DNA from: JAMCRM01 sp041685075
Lineage (GTDB): Bacteria > Acidobacteriota > Terriglobia > Bryobacterales > Bryobacteraceae
Assembly: GCA_041685075.1 (NCBI GenBank)
Contig: JAWLGN010000022.1
Location: forward strand, 1 to 32,272
Direction of reading: 5' to 3'
DNA length: 32,272 bases
The translations under genes were made by a program, and so were the position numbers. The notes under the pieces are model-generated. The model worked only from the letters and a program-made list of their open reading frames with translations, did no database searches and was not told where the DNA came from. Numbering within the stretch: position 1 is the first letter of the stretch; every line of letters begins with the position of its first letter. Positions 6,977 through 15,566 of the stretch are shown here, piece by piece.

Positions 6977-8032
6977 ATGCTGCTGCCGCGGAGATCGACG
7001 CCGCGTGCGTGGCTGCCGACTCTTGGTGCGGCTGTGCTGTTGGCCGCCTGCGGCCGGCCCGCGCCGCCGGTGACCTTGGCCGCTCCTCCGGAGCGGCCGG
7101 TCGAGCCGGAACAGGAGCGTCGAGGGGTGCGCGCCACCGGCACCATCCAACCGGTTCGCTTTCTGGGCGTGCAGGTGCCGCGCATGTCCGGACAGCAGTC
7201 CGGCCGTTTGACCCTCACGCGGCTGGTTCCGAATGGATCGCAAGTCCGCACCGGCGACGTCATCGCCGAATTCGACCGTACCGAGCAGCTCGACAAGGCC
7301 CGGGAGGCGCAGGCAAAGTTCGACGCCCTTAGCCACCAGGTGGCGCAGCGCGCCGCGCAGAACCGCGCCGAGGCCGCCAAGCGTGCCGCCGACCTGGCCA
7401 CCGCTCGGGCCGACCTCGCCAAGGCCGAGATCGAGTTGCGCAAAGGGCCGCTGCTGGCCGAACTCGTGCGGCTGGCCGCAGAGGTCCGGCTGGCCGATGC
7501 CCGGGAGCGAGTGGCCAGCCTGGAAAAATCCGGCAGGTTCCGCGATGAGGCGGCCGCCGCCGCGCTGCGCATCCTCGAACTCCAGCGCGACCGCCAGAAG
7601 GTGAGCCTGGAGCGCGCCCTGCGCAACGCCGAGATGCTCCAGATCAAGGCCCCGCTCGATGGCATGGCGGTGCTCGAAAACATCTGGCGCAACAACACCA
7701 TGGGGCAGGCCCAGGAGGGCGACCAGCTTTGGCCCGGCCAGCCGCTGGTGCGCATCTTCGACCCCTCCGAGATGGAGGTGCGGGTCAGCGTCGGGGAGCC
7801 CGACGGCGCGGTGCTGGTACCCGGTGCGCGCGCCGAGGTCTACCTGGACGCTTACCCCAACATGGTCTTCCAGGCGCGATTCGAGTCCGCCAGCCCCGCG
7901 GCCGCCTCTCCCCTGGGCAGCCCCATCAAGACGTTTGCCGCGCGTTTCCGGCTGGAGCGCGGCAACCCGCACCTGCTGCCGGATCTCTCGGCGGCGGTGG
8001 TCATCTACCCGCCGGAAGGCGGCAAGTCATGA
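6977..8032 (+). CDS. Periplasmic adaptor lipoprotein (HlyD/MacA-like), first of three
   Basis: A 351-residue membrane-fusion protein that would bridge an inner-membrane ABC exporter to an outer-membrane duct. With the start at 6977 the N-terminus is a textbook lipoprotein signal ending in LLAAC, with the lipidated cysteine at C25. An ATG 54 bases upstream (6923) would bury that signal. The protein has a half-lipoyl region (TLTRLVPNGSQVRTGDVIAEFDRTEQLD), a long Ala/Arg/Glu-rich coiled coil (about 100-225), a second lipoyl half (LQIKAPLDGMAVLE) and beta domains with MEVRVSVGEPD. Its stop overlaps the next start as ATGA, so the four genes from here to 11815 form one operon. Confidence 0.87.
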   Translation: MLLPRRSTPRAWLPTLGAAVLLAACGRPAPPVTLAAPPERPVEPEQERRGVRATGTIQPVRFLGVQVPRMSGQQSGRLTLTRLVPNGSQVRTGDVIAEFDRTEQLDKAREAQAKFDALSHQVAQRAAQNRAEAAKRAADLATARADLAKAEIELRKGPLLAELVRLAAEVRLADARERVASLEKSGRFRDEAAAAALRILELQRDRQKVSLERALRNAEMLQIKAPLDGMAVLENIWRNNTMGQAQEGDQLWPGQPLVRIFDPSEMEVRVSVGEPDGAVLVPGARAEVYLDAYPNMVFQARFESASPAAASPLGSPIKTFAARFRLERGNPHLLPDLSAAVVIYPPEGGKS

Positions 8033-9282
8033 AGGCGCCCAGCCGGCGCGCGCTTCTCCGTGTGGCGGGCGTTGCGGGGCTGATACTGCTCGGAATGGGC
8101 GGCGCGGGCCTCTATCGCATGCGCCGCGTGCAGGCCTCCGGCAAGCTGGCTGCGGCCCCGGCGCGGCAGGGCGAATTCCTGGTGATCGTGCGCTGCCGCG
8201 GGGAGTTGCGCGCGCGCCGCTCCGTGCAGATAAGCGCCCCGGTGAACGTGCCCCAGTTGCGCATCGTCTGGCTGGCACCGCCCGGCAGCACCGTAAAGCA
8301 GGGCGAAACGGTGGTTCGCTTCGACCCCAGCAGCGCGCGCCAGCAGTTGCAGGAGAAAGAGGCGGCGCTCGAGCAGGCCGAGGCCGCCCTCGAACAGGCC
8401 ATCGCCCAGGCGCGCATCACCGCCGAGCAGGATAAGCGCGACCTCGCCGCCAAGCGCTACGCCGTCGAACGCGCCCGCCTGGAGGTCTCTAAAGCCGATA
8501 TCGTCTCCCGCCTCCAGGGCGAGACCAGCCGTATCGATCTCGGCCTGGCCGAACAGAACCTGCGCGTGCAGGAGGCCACAGGGGAACTGCACGCCGCCTC
8601 CGATAAAGCCAAGATCGCCTCGTTCGAAAGCGAGCGCGAGAAGGCCCAGGCCGAAGTGGACCTCACCAAGTACCGCATCAGCCAGATGGAGGTGAAGGCT
8701 CCGCTGAACGGCATCATCATCTATCTGCCCAACTATTCTCAGGGATGGATGAACGCCAAGCCGTTTCAGGTGGGGGACCAGGTGTGGCCCGGCGCCGCGC
8801 TGGGCGAAATCCCCGATATTTCCACGCTCGAAATGGAGGGCAAGGTGGAGGAGATCGACCGCGGCCGCATCGCCGTCGGCCAGGATGCCCGCGTGCGCAT
8901 CGATTCTCTTCCGGAGCTGAGCCTGCCGGCGCGGGTGGCCTCCATTTCGCCGCTTACCAGCCAGAGCTTCACCGAGTTCCCTCCCACCCGCAGCTTCCTG
9001 GCCACCGCGCAACTGGCGCAACCGGACCCGCGGCTGCGCCCGGGAATGAACGGCAGCGTGGACGTGGTGATTCAACGCCTGCCCGACGCCATCAGCATTC
9101 CCGCCCGGGCGCTGTTCACGCGTGGGGGGAAACCGGTGGTGTGGATTTCCGAGTCCGGCGGCTATCGCGCGGTGCCGGTCGAGGTGCTGGCGCGCAACCC
9201 GGACGAGGTAGCCGTGAAGGGTATCGACGCCGGCGTGATGGTGGCGCTCAGCGAGCCCGAAGCCAAGGACCGCCTGCCATGA
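8029..9282 (+). CDS. Periplasmic adaptor (HlyD/MacA-like), second of three
   Basis: A 417-residue adaptor anchored by one N-terminal membrane helix (about 10-28, VAGVAGLILLGMGGAGLY) rather than lipid. It has a lipoyl half-motif (IVWLAPPGSTVKQGETVVRF), a coiled coil of about 120 residues rich in Glu/Ala/Gln, the second lipoyl half (MEVKAPLNGIIIYLP), a beta-barrel section (LEMEGKVEEIDRGRIAVGQDARV) and a membrane-proximal domain with RLRPGMNGSVDVVI and SIPARALF. It overlaps its neighbours by ATGA at both ends. It is closer to the third adaptor than to the first in the layout of its C-terminal half. Confidence 0.88.
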   Translation: MKAPSRRALLRVAGVAGLILLGMGGAGLYRMRRVQASGKLAAAPARQGEFLVIVRCRGELRARRSVQISAPVNVPQLRIVWLAPPGSTVKQGETVVRFDPSSARQQLQEKEAALEQAEAALEQAIAQARITAEQDKRDLAAKRYAVERARLEVSKADIVSRLQGETSRIDLGLAEQNLRVQEATGELHAASDKAKIASFESEREKAQAEVDLTKYRISQMEVKAPLNGIIIYLPNYSQGWMNAKPFQVGDQVWPGAALGEIPDISTLEMEGKVEEIDRGRIAVGQDARVRIDSLPELSLPARVASISPLTSQSFTEFPPTRSFLATAQLAQPDPRLRPGMNGSVDVVIQRLPDAISIPARALFTRGGKPVVWISESGGYRAVPVEVLARNPDEVAVKGIDAGVMVALSEPEAKDRLP

Positions 9283-10562
9283 AGCGCAAAACGACCCTCT
9301 TCGCCTGCGCCGCGGCGCCGTGTCTCATGCTGCTGGCATGGGGCGGCCTGGAGTGGGGCGAGCGCATCGCGGGCGGCACTTCGACGGAGTCCGTCCCGGT
9401 GGCGCGGGTGCGGCGCGGCGACGTCACCATTACGGTGACCGCCCGCGGCGAACTGCACGGCGGCAACTCCGAAATGCTGGCCGCCCCCATGACCGGCGGC
9501 AGCGATATGGCCATCACCTTTCTCCGCGCTCCCGGCGAGCTGGTGCAGGCCGGCGAAACCGTGGTGGCCTTCGATACCACCGAGCAGGAGTTCCGCCTGC
9601 GCGAGGCCGAGGCCGATCTGGCCGAAGCTGAGCAGAAGGTCGTCCAGGCGCGCGCAGAAAGCGATGCCGAAGCCGAGGAGACCCGTTATGCCCTCCTCCA
9701 GGCCGAGGCCGAAGTGAAGCTGGCGGAGCTGGAGTGCCGCCGCAATCCCCTGGTGGCTGCCATCATCGCCAAACAGAACCTGCTGGCCCTCGAAGCCGCC
9801 CGCGACAAGCTGCGGCAGATCCGCGAGGACGTGGCCAACCGCAAGGCCACTTCGGCGGCCGGCATCGCCATCCAGGAGGCCGCGCGCAACAAGGCTCGCG
9901 CCCAGGCCGAAACCGCGCAGCGCAACATCGAGAGCATGACCCTCAAAGCCAAGTCCACCGGCTACGTCAACGTGCAGCAGAACACCGGCGGTAACTTTGC
10001 TTATTGGGGCATGCAGTTGCCCATCCTGCAGGTGGGGGACACGGTGCGCGCCGGCATGGCCGTGGCCCAGATTCCGGATCTGAAGAACTGGGAGGTCACG
10101 GCGCGCATTGGCGAGTTAGACCAGGGCCACCTGGCTGTGGGCCAGAAGGCATCCATCGCGGTGCCCGCGCTAGCCGGCCGGCGCTTCACCGGCTCGGTGA
10201 AGAACATCGGCGGCGTGACGGGCCCGCCCTGGGAGCGCCGCTTCGATTGCAAGCTCACCCTCGATGATCCGTCCGAGGAACTGCGGCCCGGCATGTCGGC
10301 CCGCATCGTCATCACCACCGGGGTGGTGAAGGGCGCGCTGTGGGTGCCCTCGCAGGCGCTGTTTGAAAGCGACGGCCGCAAGTTCGTCTATCTCCAGGCG
10401 CCCTCGGGCTTCGTGCCGCACGACGTGAACCTGGTGCGCCGCAGCGAAAGCCAGGTGGTCCTGACCGGGCTCGAGGAGGGCCAGACGGTGGCGCTCGCCA
10501 GCCCCGGCGAACGGACCACCTCCGCCGCGCCGGTCAGCGCGGCCAAGGCGATTCCCAAATGA
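9279..10562 (+). CDS. Periplasmic adaptor (HlyD/MacA-like), third of three
   Basis: A 427-residue adaptor with an N-terminal membrane anchor (about 6-22). The first lipoyl half (ITFLRAPGELVQAGETVVAF) leads to a coiled coil (about 105-215) and a second half (LKAKSTGYVNVQQN) in which the usual APxxG is altered to AKSTG. The barrel (WEVTARIGELDQGHLAVGQKASI) and C-terminal domain (LRPGMSARIVITTG, then LWVPSQALFE) follow. The aromatic insert GGNFAYWGMQLP after the lipoyl domain differs from the second adaptor. ATGA overlaps join it to the second adaptor upstream and to the permease downstream. Confidence 0.88.
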   Translation: MKRKTTLFACAAAPCLMLLAWGGLEWGERIAGGTSTESVPVARVRRGDVTITVTARGELHGGNSEMLAAPMTGGSDMAITFLRAPGELVQAGETVVAFDTTEQEFRLREAEADLAEAEQKVVQARAESDAEAEETRYALLQAEAEVKLAELECRRNPLVAAIIAKQNLLALEAARDKLRQIREDVANRKATSAAGIAIQEAARNKARAQAETAQRNIESMTLKAKSTGYVNVQQNTGGNFAYWGMQLPILQVGDTVRAGMAVAQIPDLKNWEVTARIGELDQGHLAVGQKASIAVPALAGRRFTGSVKNIGGVTGPPWERRFDCKLTLDDPSEELRPGMSARIVITTGVVKGALWVPSQALFESDGRKFVYLQAPSGFVPHDVNLVRRSESQVVLTGLEEGQTVALASPGERTTSAAPVSAAKAIPK

Positions 10563-11815
10563 CCTCTCCACGCCGCCTCTTTTCCGACGTGCGCCAGGCG
10601 CTCGACAACCTGCGCGCCCAGAAAACCCGCACCATCCTCACCGCCATGGGGATTGTCTTCGGCGTCGGCTCGGTGATCGGGATGCTGGCCATCGGCGCGG
10701 GCGCCCGGGAGGAGTCCCTGCGCTTCATCGAGCAGCTCGGGGTGCGCAACGTCCTGATCGAGTCGCGCCCTGCCAGCAGCCGCGAGGAACTGCAGCAGCG
10801 GCGGCGCACGTCGCCCGGCCTCACCGAGCGCGACGAGCGCATCCTGGCGGCCAACATCGAAGAACTCGAAACCCACTCGGTGCGCCGCACCCTGCACCCG
10901 GCGCGCGTGCTCCCCAAGCCGGCGCGCGATGTGCCCGCCATGTACGGCGTGCGACCCTCCTATGCCGTCATCCACAACCTGCGCATCGCCGAAGGCAGCT
11001 TCTTCGACCAAAACCACGACGAGTCGAGCGCGGCTGTCTGCGTGCTTGGGGAGAGCGCCAAGATCAACCTGCTGGGCTACGCCCCCGCGGCCGGCAAGTT
11101 CATCAAGATCAACGATACGTGGCTGAAGGTGATCGGGGTATTGCAGGAGCAGATCGGCGCCGGCGGCCAGTCGGGCGGCGGCAAGCTCGACGATGTCAAC
11201 AACATCGTCTACATCCCCTTCAACACTTTTCAGTACCGCTTCTGGGACCAGAGCAGCTTCATGAAGGACGAACTCGACGGCATCGACCTGCGCCTCAAGC
11301 CCGACGCCGACAGCGTGCAGGTTGCCAAGGTGGTGATCGCGATTCTCAACTCCACGCACCACGGCGTGCAGGATTTCACCGTCACCATCCCTGCCGCGCT
11401 GCTGGCCCAACAGAAGCGCACCCAGACCATCTTCACCTACGTGATGGTGGCGATCGCGGCCATCTCGCTGCTGGTAGGCGGCATCGGGATCATGAACATC
11501 GTGCTGGCCACCGTGATGGAGCGGACCCGCGAGATCGGCATCCGGCGGGCCACCGGCGCCCGGCGCGCCGACATCCTCCGGCAATTCCTCACCGAGTCGG
11601 TGCTCATCTCTGTGGGCGGGGGCCTGGCGGGCATCGGCTGCGGCTTCTTCCTCGCCCGCCTGATCGCCTACACGGCCGAGTGGAAGACCATCGTCACCTC
11701 CTCTTCGGTGGCCATCGCCTTTGGGGTATCGGTGCTGGTGGGGGTGGTCTTCGGAATCTACCCGGCGCTGAAAGCCGCGCGCATCAATCCTATTGAAGCG
11801 CTGCGCTACGAATGA
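10559..11815 (+). CDS. MacB/FtsX-type ABC transporter permease without fused ATPase
   Basis: A 418-residue permease of the MacB/LolCE superfamily, which transmits ATPase motion to a periplasmic domain to push substrates outward. An N-terminal membrane helix (about 20-47) begins with the typical KTRTILTAMGIVFGVGS. A large periplasmic core (about 48-285) follows, then three C-terminal helices with the family signatures VMERTREIGIRRATGARRAD and YPALKAARINPIEALRYE. MacB proper has an N-terminal ATPase, which is absent, so a separate ATPase must act in trans. None is in this operon; the nearest candidate is at 29094-29756. The gene ends 6 bases from a convergent gene. Confidence 0.92.
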   Translation: MTSPRRLFSDVRQALDNLRAQKTRTILTAMGIVFGVGSVIGMLAIGAGAREESLRFIEQLGVRNVLIESRPASSREELQQRRRTSPGLTERDERILAANIEELETHSVRRTLHPARVLPKPARDVPAMYGVRPSYAVIHNLRIAEGSFFDQNHDESSAAVCVLGESAKINLLGYAPAAGKFIKINDTWLKVIGVLQEQIGAGGQSGGGKLDDVNNIVYIPFNTFQYRFWDQSSFMKDELDGIDLRLKPDADSVQVAKVVIAILNSTHHGVQDFTVTIPAALLAQQKRTQTIFTYVMVAIAAISLLVGGIGIMNIVLATVMERTREIGIRRATGARRADILRQFLTESVLISVGGGLAGIGCGFFLARLIAYTAEWKTIVTSSSVAIAFGVSVLVGVVFGIYPALKAARINPIEALRYE

Positions 11816-11821
11816 AAGCCG

Positions 11822-13603
11822 TTAAAAGATGAAGCTCAGGCCGCCGCGGAAGGCCCTGGGAGTTTGCATCAGGTAGACCCGCCTGCCGCCGGCCACGTTC
11901 AACGGCATGTAGCCCTGCGCCAGCAGGTTGCGGAGATCGCCGGTCAGCTCCACTCTCCACGGCAGCAGCGACCACGGCAGCGGCTGCCGGAAGTAGACGT
12001 TGAAGCCCGGCTGCGGCCGCACGCTCTGGGTCGAGTAAAGCTGCCCCGGCGACACGGACCGGGCGTCCGCCCATTGATAGCTGGCGATGATCTGGGTGCC
12101 CGAGCGCGGCAGCGTGGCGCTGGTCCGCAGCGTCGTGGCGTGCCGCCGCCCCGCACGGATCATGGCCCGCAGGTCGTCGGGATTTTCGCTCACCACCTCG
12201 CCGGGGTCCGCCGTCAGAGCGCCCACCGAGCCGTAGATCAGGGTTGCGCTGAAGTGGTCCCCCAGGTTCTGCGTCAGCGCCAGCGTGTATCCCAGGGTCT
12301 GGTAGTCGCCGGCGTTGAATACCACGCTACCCGAGAAGAGATCCGGCAGAATGTCGCCCGAAGTGGCGAACAGGTCCGGCGGGGCGTCCATCGTCAGCGC
12401 CGCATTGGTCACCGACTCACGGTACCCCGTTACCTGCACCTTGCGGGAGCCGAATTCGCGCGAATAGGAGATTTCGTAGTTCTCGCCACGCTGCACCCGG
12501 GCGCGCCCCTCCCGCAGGGATACCCGCGGGAAGACCGCCAGGGTGCGCAGATCGTGGTGCAACTCCATTCCCGGACGGCCCCATGCCGCCAGGTCCGGGC
12601 GGGCGTTGCCCGACGTATAGGTAAGCTCGACGACGCCGCCGTCGCCCACCTCGGCGGTCAGCCGCGCGTAGGGGCTGAAATAGTTCAGCCGGTCCAGGAA
12701 CGATACCGAGTCGAGCGAAAATCCGTAGCGCAGCCAGACGTTGTCGGAGAGCTGCGTGCGGTCGTCGTAATCCACGGACATGCTGCGCAGCGGCGGCAGC
12801 GAAGCATCCGCGGTGCCTAGCCGGCCCGGCAGATACAACTGGCGCATCGTGATCGCCACCTCGGGGTTTCCCAGAGGCGTGTTGCGCGTGAGACTGGTCC
12901 GGAAGGCCGCCGACGGCATGCCGGAATGCGTGCCGTACCCGACCTTCCCCGCCACCTGCAGCTCATTGTTCCGGGAAAGCGACGTGGCCAACGCGAACGC
13001 CGTGCCCAGGTCCCCTTCCACCCCCAGGGCCGAGGCCAGGTCGGCTTCGCCCGCCGATACCCGCAACATGCCGCGGGTATCTGAAAACGCGCTGGCCGTC
13101 TGCCGCCGCGGGCTCTGGTCCATGCCCGGAAGCATCCGCAAAACCGGCCGCGTCTCCGTGGCCGTCCGCAGGACCCATTTCCAGTCGTCGCTCATGGGCG
13201 CCCGCTGGCCGGGCAAAGGATACACCAGTTGAATGGAGCTGAACAGGTTGGCCAGGCTCACGTTGAGCATGCTGCGCATCCCCGGCTGCACCAGGATGTT
13301 GCTCTTGACGGCCGGGACGAAGCTTGCCAGCGTGATGCGGATGGAGTAGACGTCCGGCATGAGGCCGGAGAACAGGAAATAACCCCGCTCGTCGCTGAGC
13401 ACCTTTTCGTGCAGGCGCTCCTGCTTGTTGTACAGCAGCACGGTGGCGCCCATCTGCGGCACGCCGCCGCTGTCGGTCACCAGTCCTGAAATCGAACCGG
13501 ACAACCGGGCGGGGGAAATCGCCTCGGCGGCACGGGGCGCCGTCAGGCACACCGCCGCCAGCAGCGTCACAGCGACTCGTCCGTGGAGCTTCCGGCTGAT
13601 CAT
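11822..13603 (-). CDS. Outer-membrane barrel protein with carboxypeptidase-regulatory-like domain
   Basis: A 593-residue exported protein. A signal peptide (about 1-28) is followed by a carboxypeptidase-regulatory-like beta-sandwich (about 34-110; SISGLVTDSGGVPQMGATVLLY, then DERGYFLFSGL). The remainder looks like alternating beta strands with many aromatic residues and ends in GGLSFIF, the aromatic C-terminus used for outer-membrane insertion. No TonB plug is evident, so it resembles the receptors of this phylum but with the plug missing or very reduced. The GWxTD gene lies 39 bases upstream on the same strand, suggesting one transcript. The ligand is unknown. Confidence 0.75.
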   Translation of the reverse strand: MISRKLHGRVAVTLLAAVCLTAPRAAEAISPARLSGSISGLVTDSGGVPQMGATVLLYNKQERLHEKVLSDERGYFLFSGLMPDVYSIRITLASFVPAVKSNILVQPGMRSMLNVSLANLFSSIQLVYPLPGQRAPMSDDWKWVLRTATETRPVLRMLPGMDQSPRRQTASAFSDTRGMLRVSAGEADLASALGVEGDLGTAFALATSLSRNNELQVAGKVGYGTHSGMPSAAFRTSLTRNTPLGNPEVAITMRQLYLPGRLGTADASLPPLRSMSVDYDDRTQLSDNVWLRYGFSLDSVSFLDRLNYFSPYARLTAEVGDGGVVELTYTSGNARPDLAAWGRPGMELHHDLRTLAVFPRVSLREGRARVQRGENYEISYSREFGSRKVQVTGYRESVTNAALTMDAPPDLFATSGDILPDLFSGSVVFNAGDYQTLGYTLALTQNLGDHFSATLIYGSVGALTADPGEVVSENPDDLRAMIRAGRRHATTLRTSATLPRSGTQIIASYQWADARSVSPGQLYSTQSVRPQPGFNVYFRQPLPWSLLPWRVELTGDLRNLLAQGYMPLNVAGGRRVYLMQTPRAFRGGLSFIF

Positions 13604-13642
13604 CCGCGTTGCTCCCCCGCGGGGGGTCGTTTCCCGCTTATA

Positions 13643-15310
13643 TCAGGTTACCGTAAATTCTGCCGTCGGGGTCAACGTCTGGTTGCGGATTTTGTCCGTC
13701 ACCTTCAGCTTCAGGGTGTATTGCCCCGGGGTCAGACTGTTTAACGGTAGCAATTTTCGAACCGTTACCTGCGATGCCGAGGCATTGGGCAGCGACAGGA
13801 TATCCTCGGAAAACTCGAAGATCTTCTCGTTGGTGCCGTTCCTGACCAGCTCGTATTCGATCTGCCCCTTCGGCTTTTGGGTTGTCTCATCAGGGCCGAA
13901 GTTATAGAGCTTCAAGTAGATGCCCAACTTCTCTTCGCGCTTGAAGACGTCGGTGACCCGGGGCCTTACCTTGGAAGTGCCGATCACGAACTGCCCCGTC
14001 CCGATGCTGCGCGTCGGTACGTCCTCGATCATGTCCGCCAGCACCAGGCTGCTGGAGCTCAGCTTCTCTTCGTCCAGCCGCGGTACGCTCAGGGCCAGTT
14101 CGTAGTTGTTCATGTTCCCACCCACCACGTCCTTGGCCACCACGTTCAGACGATACATGCCGGGCGCCAGCGGAATGGACTTCTGGTAGATCGACGAGCG
14201 CTTGCTCATGGCCTCCAGCAGTTCCGCCGGGCTGTCCACCGTCACGGTGTCCTCGAAAACGTTCACCGGCCGCCGCGACATGGTGGTGATGCGGCCATAG
14301 ATATTTACGATGGCCTTCTGCACCCCGTCCTTGGACTGGAAGTTCAGGTCCTTGTTTTCGAACTGCAGGGTGATATTCGTCAGGACCGAGGACTCGGTCA
14401 CCGGGAAAAAGTCCGCCCGCACCTGCATGGGCAGGATGTTGAAGGTGATCCTGGAGTTCACCGCCGCTTCCAGGTCCTTGAACTTGACCACCGGCGGTTT
14501 CTGCAGCTTGGCGTACTGTTCCAGGCGCTCGAACTGGTTCATCCGCATGGGAGTGCCGCCGAAGGCCTCGCCCAACCGCGTACCGTCGGTACGGTTGAAG
14601 CGGTCCGCCTTATCCGCCAGGCCCATCTGCTCGAGCAGGGTCAGGCCCGCGCCGGGCACGTGGAGCAGGGCGTCCTTTTCGGACGGATCCATGGTCATCC
14701 GGTATTCACCGGTCATGGTCGGATCCACGAACTCGATGATGATGTCCGTGCCGATGCCTTCGATCCAGCGGTAGCGCCACTTCTCGAACGGGTAAGTCGA
14801 GGTGGTCCCGCCGCCCTCCTCCGGCGGCCGCTCGTAGCTGCCGCCCGAAGGGTGCGATTCCACTTCGTCGGCCGGTCCGAACGTGATGTAGATTCGCCCG
14901 CGATCCGACTTCCAGCCCGGGAAACCTGAGGCGAAGCGCTCGTTGGCGTACGCGATGCGCCGGTAGTGCTCTTCCTTGAACTCGTTCTCCGCGGTATCCG
15001 GAGTGGGATCCCGGCGCATCCAGAAACTCTCGATGAACTGCTCCCGTTCTTCGTCGGTCTGCAACCGCTTGAAGGCCGCCCGCTCCTCGTCCGTGATGAT
15101 ATACGTCACGTCCTCATTGAGCCAGCGGCGGTAGGGGGTCTCCAGCTCCCTGCGGAGCCTCTCTTCCTGCCTGCGCTTCTGTCGTTCCGACAGCGACTGG
15201 GCCCTGGATTCCCGTGTCGTCGTGGAGGCCTTTCGGTTTTGCGCGGCCGCGACGCCGGCAAACATCAGACACCCGATTGTGATGGAAATGCAAAGGCGTG
15301 CTGGGCTCAT
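13643..15310 (-). CDS. GWxTD domain-containing protein
   Basis: A 555-residue exported protein of the GWxTD family, common in Acidobacteria and of unknown function. After a signal peptide ending near AGVAAAQ comes a charged helical stretch (about 25-55), then the domain core with YRRWLNEDVTYIITDEERAAF, FIESFWMRRDPTPDT, and GWKSDRGRIYITFGPADEVE. The C-terminal half (about 270-555) consists of beta-sandwich segments such as PGMYRLNVVAKD and PGQYTLKLKVTD. The ATG at 15310 is preferred because AGGGAG lies 10 bases upstream; a GTG at 15319 would be only one base from it. It sits behind a strong promoter and upstream of the barrel protein. Confidence 0.88.
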   Translation of the reverse strand: MSPARLCISITIGCLMFAGVAAAQNRKASTTTRESRAQSLSERQKRRQEERLRRELETPYRRWLNEDVTYIITDEERAAFKRLQTDEEREQFIESFWMRRDPTPDTAENEFKEEHYRRIAYANERFASGFPGWKSDRGRIYITFGPADEVESHPSGGSYERPPEEGGGTTSTYPFEKWRYRWIEGIGTDIIIEFVDPTMTGEYRMTMDPSEKDALLHVPGAGLTLLEQMGLADKADRFNRTDGTRLGEAFGGTPMRMNQFERLEQYAKLQKPPVVKFKDLEAAVNSRITFNILPMQVRADFFPVTESSVLTNITLQFENKDLNFQSKDGVQKAIVNIYGRITTMSRRPVNVFEDTVTVDSPAELLEAMSKRSSIYQKSIPLAPGMYRLNVVAKDVVGGNMNNYELALSVPRLDEEKLSSSSLVLADMIEDVPTRSIGTGQFVIGTSKVRPRVTDVFKREEKLGIYLKLYNFGPDETTQKPKGQIEYELVRNGTNEKIFEFSEDILSLPNASASQVTVRKLLPLNSLTPGQYTLKLKVTDKIRNQTLTPTAEFTVT

Positions 15311-15349
15311 ACGATTCACGCTCCCTGGGCAGAGCTTCGCTGCCTAATC

Positions 15350-15379
15350 ATTGTAAGGCCCGGATTTCCACAGCGTCAA
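15350..15379 (-). promoter_or_regulatory. Sigma-70-type promoter of the GWxTD gene
   Basis: TTGACG (15379-15374) and TACAAT (15355-15350) are separated by 18 bases on the minus strand, each matching 5 of 6 consensus bases. The predicted transcript starts about 33 bases before the ATG at 15310. Confidence 0.65.
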
Positions 15380-15405
15380 GCGTGCCACAGCGGCACATCC
15401 GGGCC
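15357..15405. repeat. Dyad overlapping the GWxTD promoter
   Basis: GGCCCGGAT (15357-15365) and ATCCGGGCC (15397-15405) are perfect 9-base inverted repeats. A second hairpin GTGCC-ACAGC-GGCAC (15382-15396) lies directly inside the right arm. The left arm falls in the spacer of the GWxTD promoter and the -35 is in the loop, so it may be an operator controlling one or both divergent genes. Confidence 0.5.
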
Positions 15406-15448
15406 GCTGTTTCACTCTTTGTGGCATTCTTTGCGGGTTCCCGCCGCG

Positions 15449-15457
15449 TGCTATGAT
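15449..15457 (+). promoter_or_regulatory. Extended -10 promoter of the hybrid histidine kinase
   Basis: TGC-TATGAT is an extended -10 element. A poor -35 (TTTGCG, 15430-15435) sits 16 bases upstream. The leader to the kinase start at 15567 would be about 100 bases. Confidence 0.45.
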
Positions 15458-15566
15458 GCACAACAGCTACGACGAAACGCGTGCCGGCACCCCACAGTAC
15501 CCAAGCCATTCGGCTGCTCCCGGCGCGGCGCGTGTTTCGAGCCGAATGCCGATTTCGGGAGTAAGC

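Noticed and set aside
5788..7755. Long minus-strand reading frame of 655 codons opposite the dehydrogenase and first adaptor
   Set aside because: The translation is low-complexity Arg/Ser/Ala/Gly with no family motif, whereas the plus strand encodes two clear proteins.
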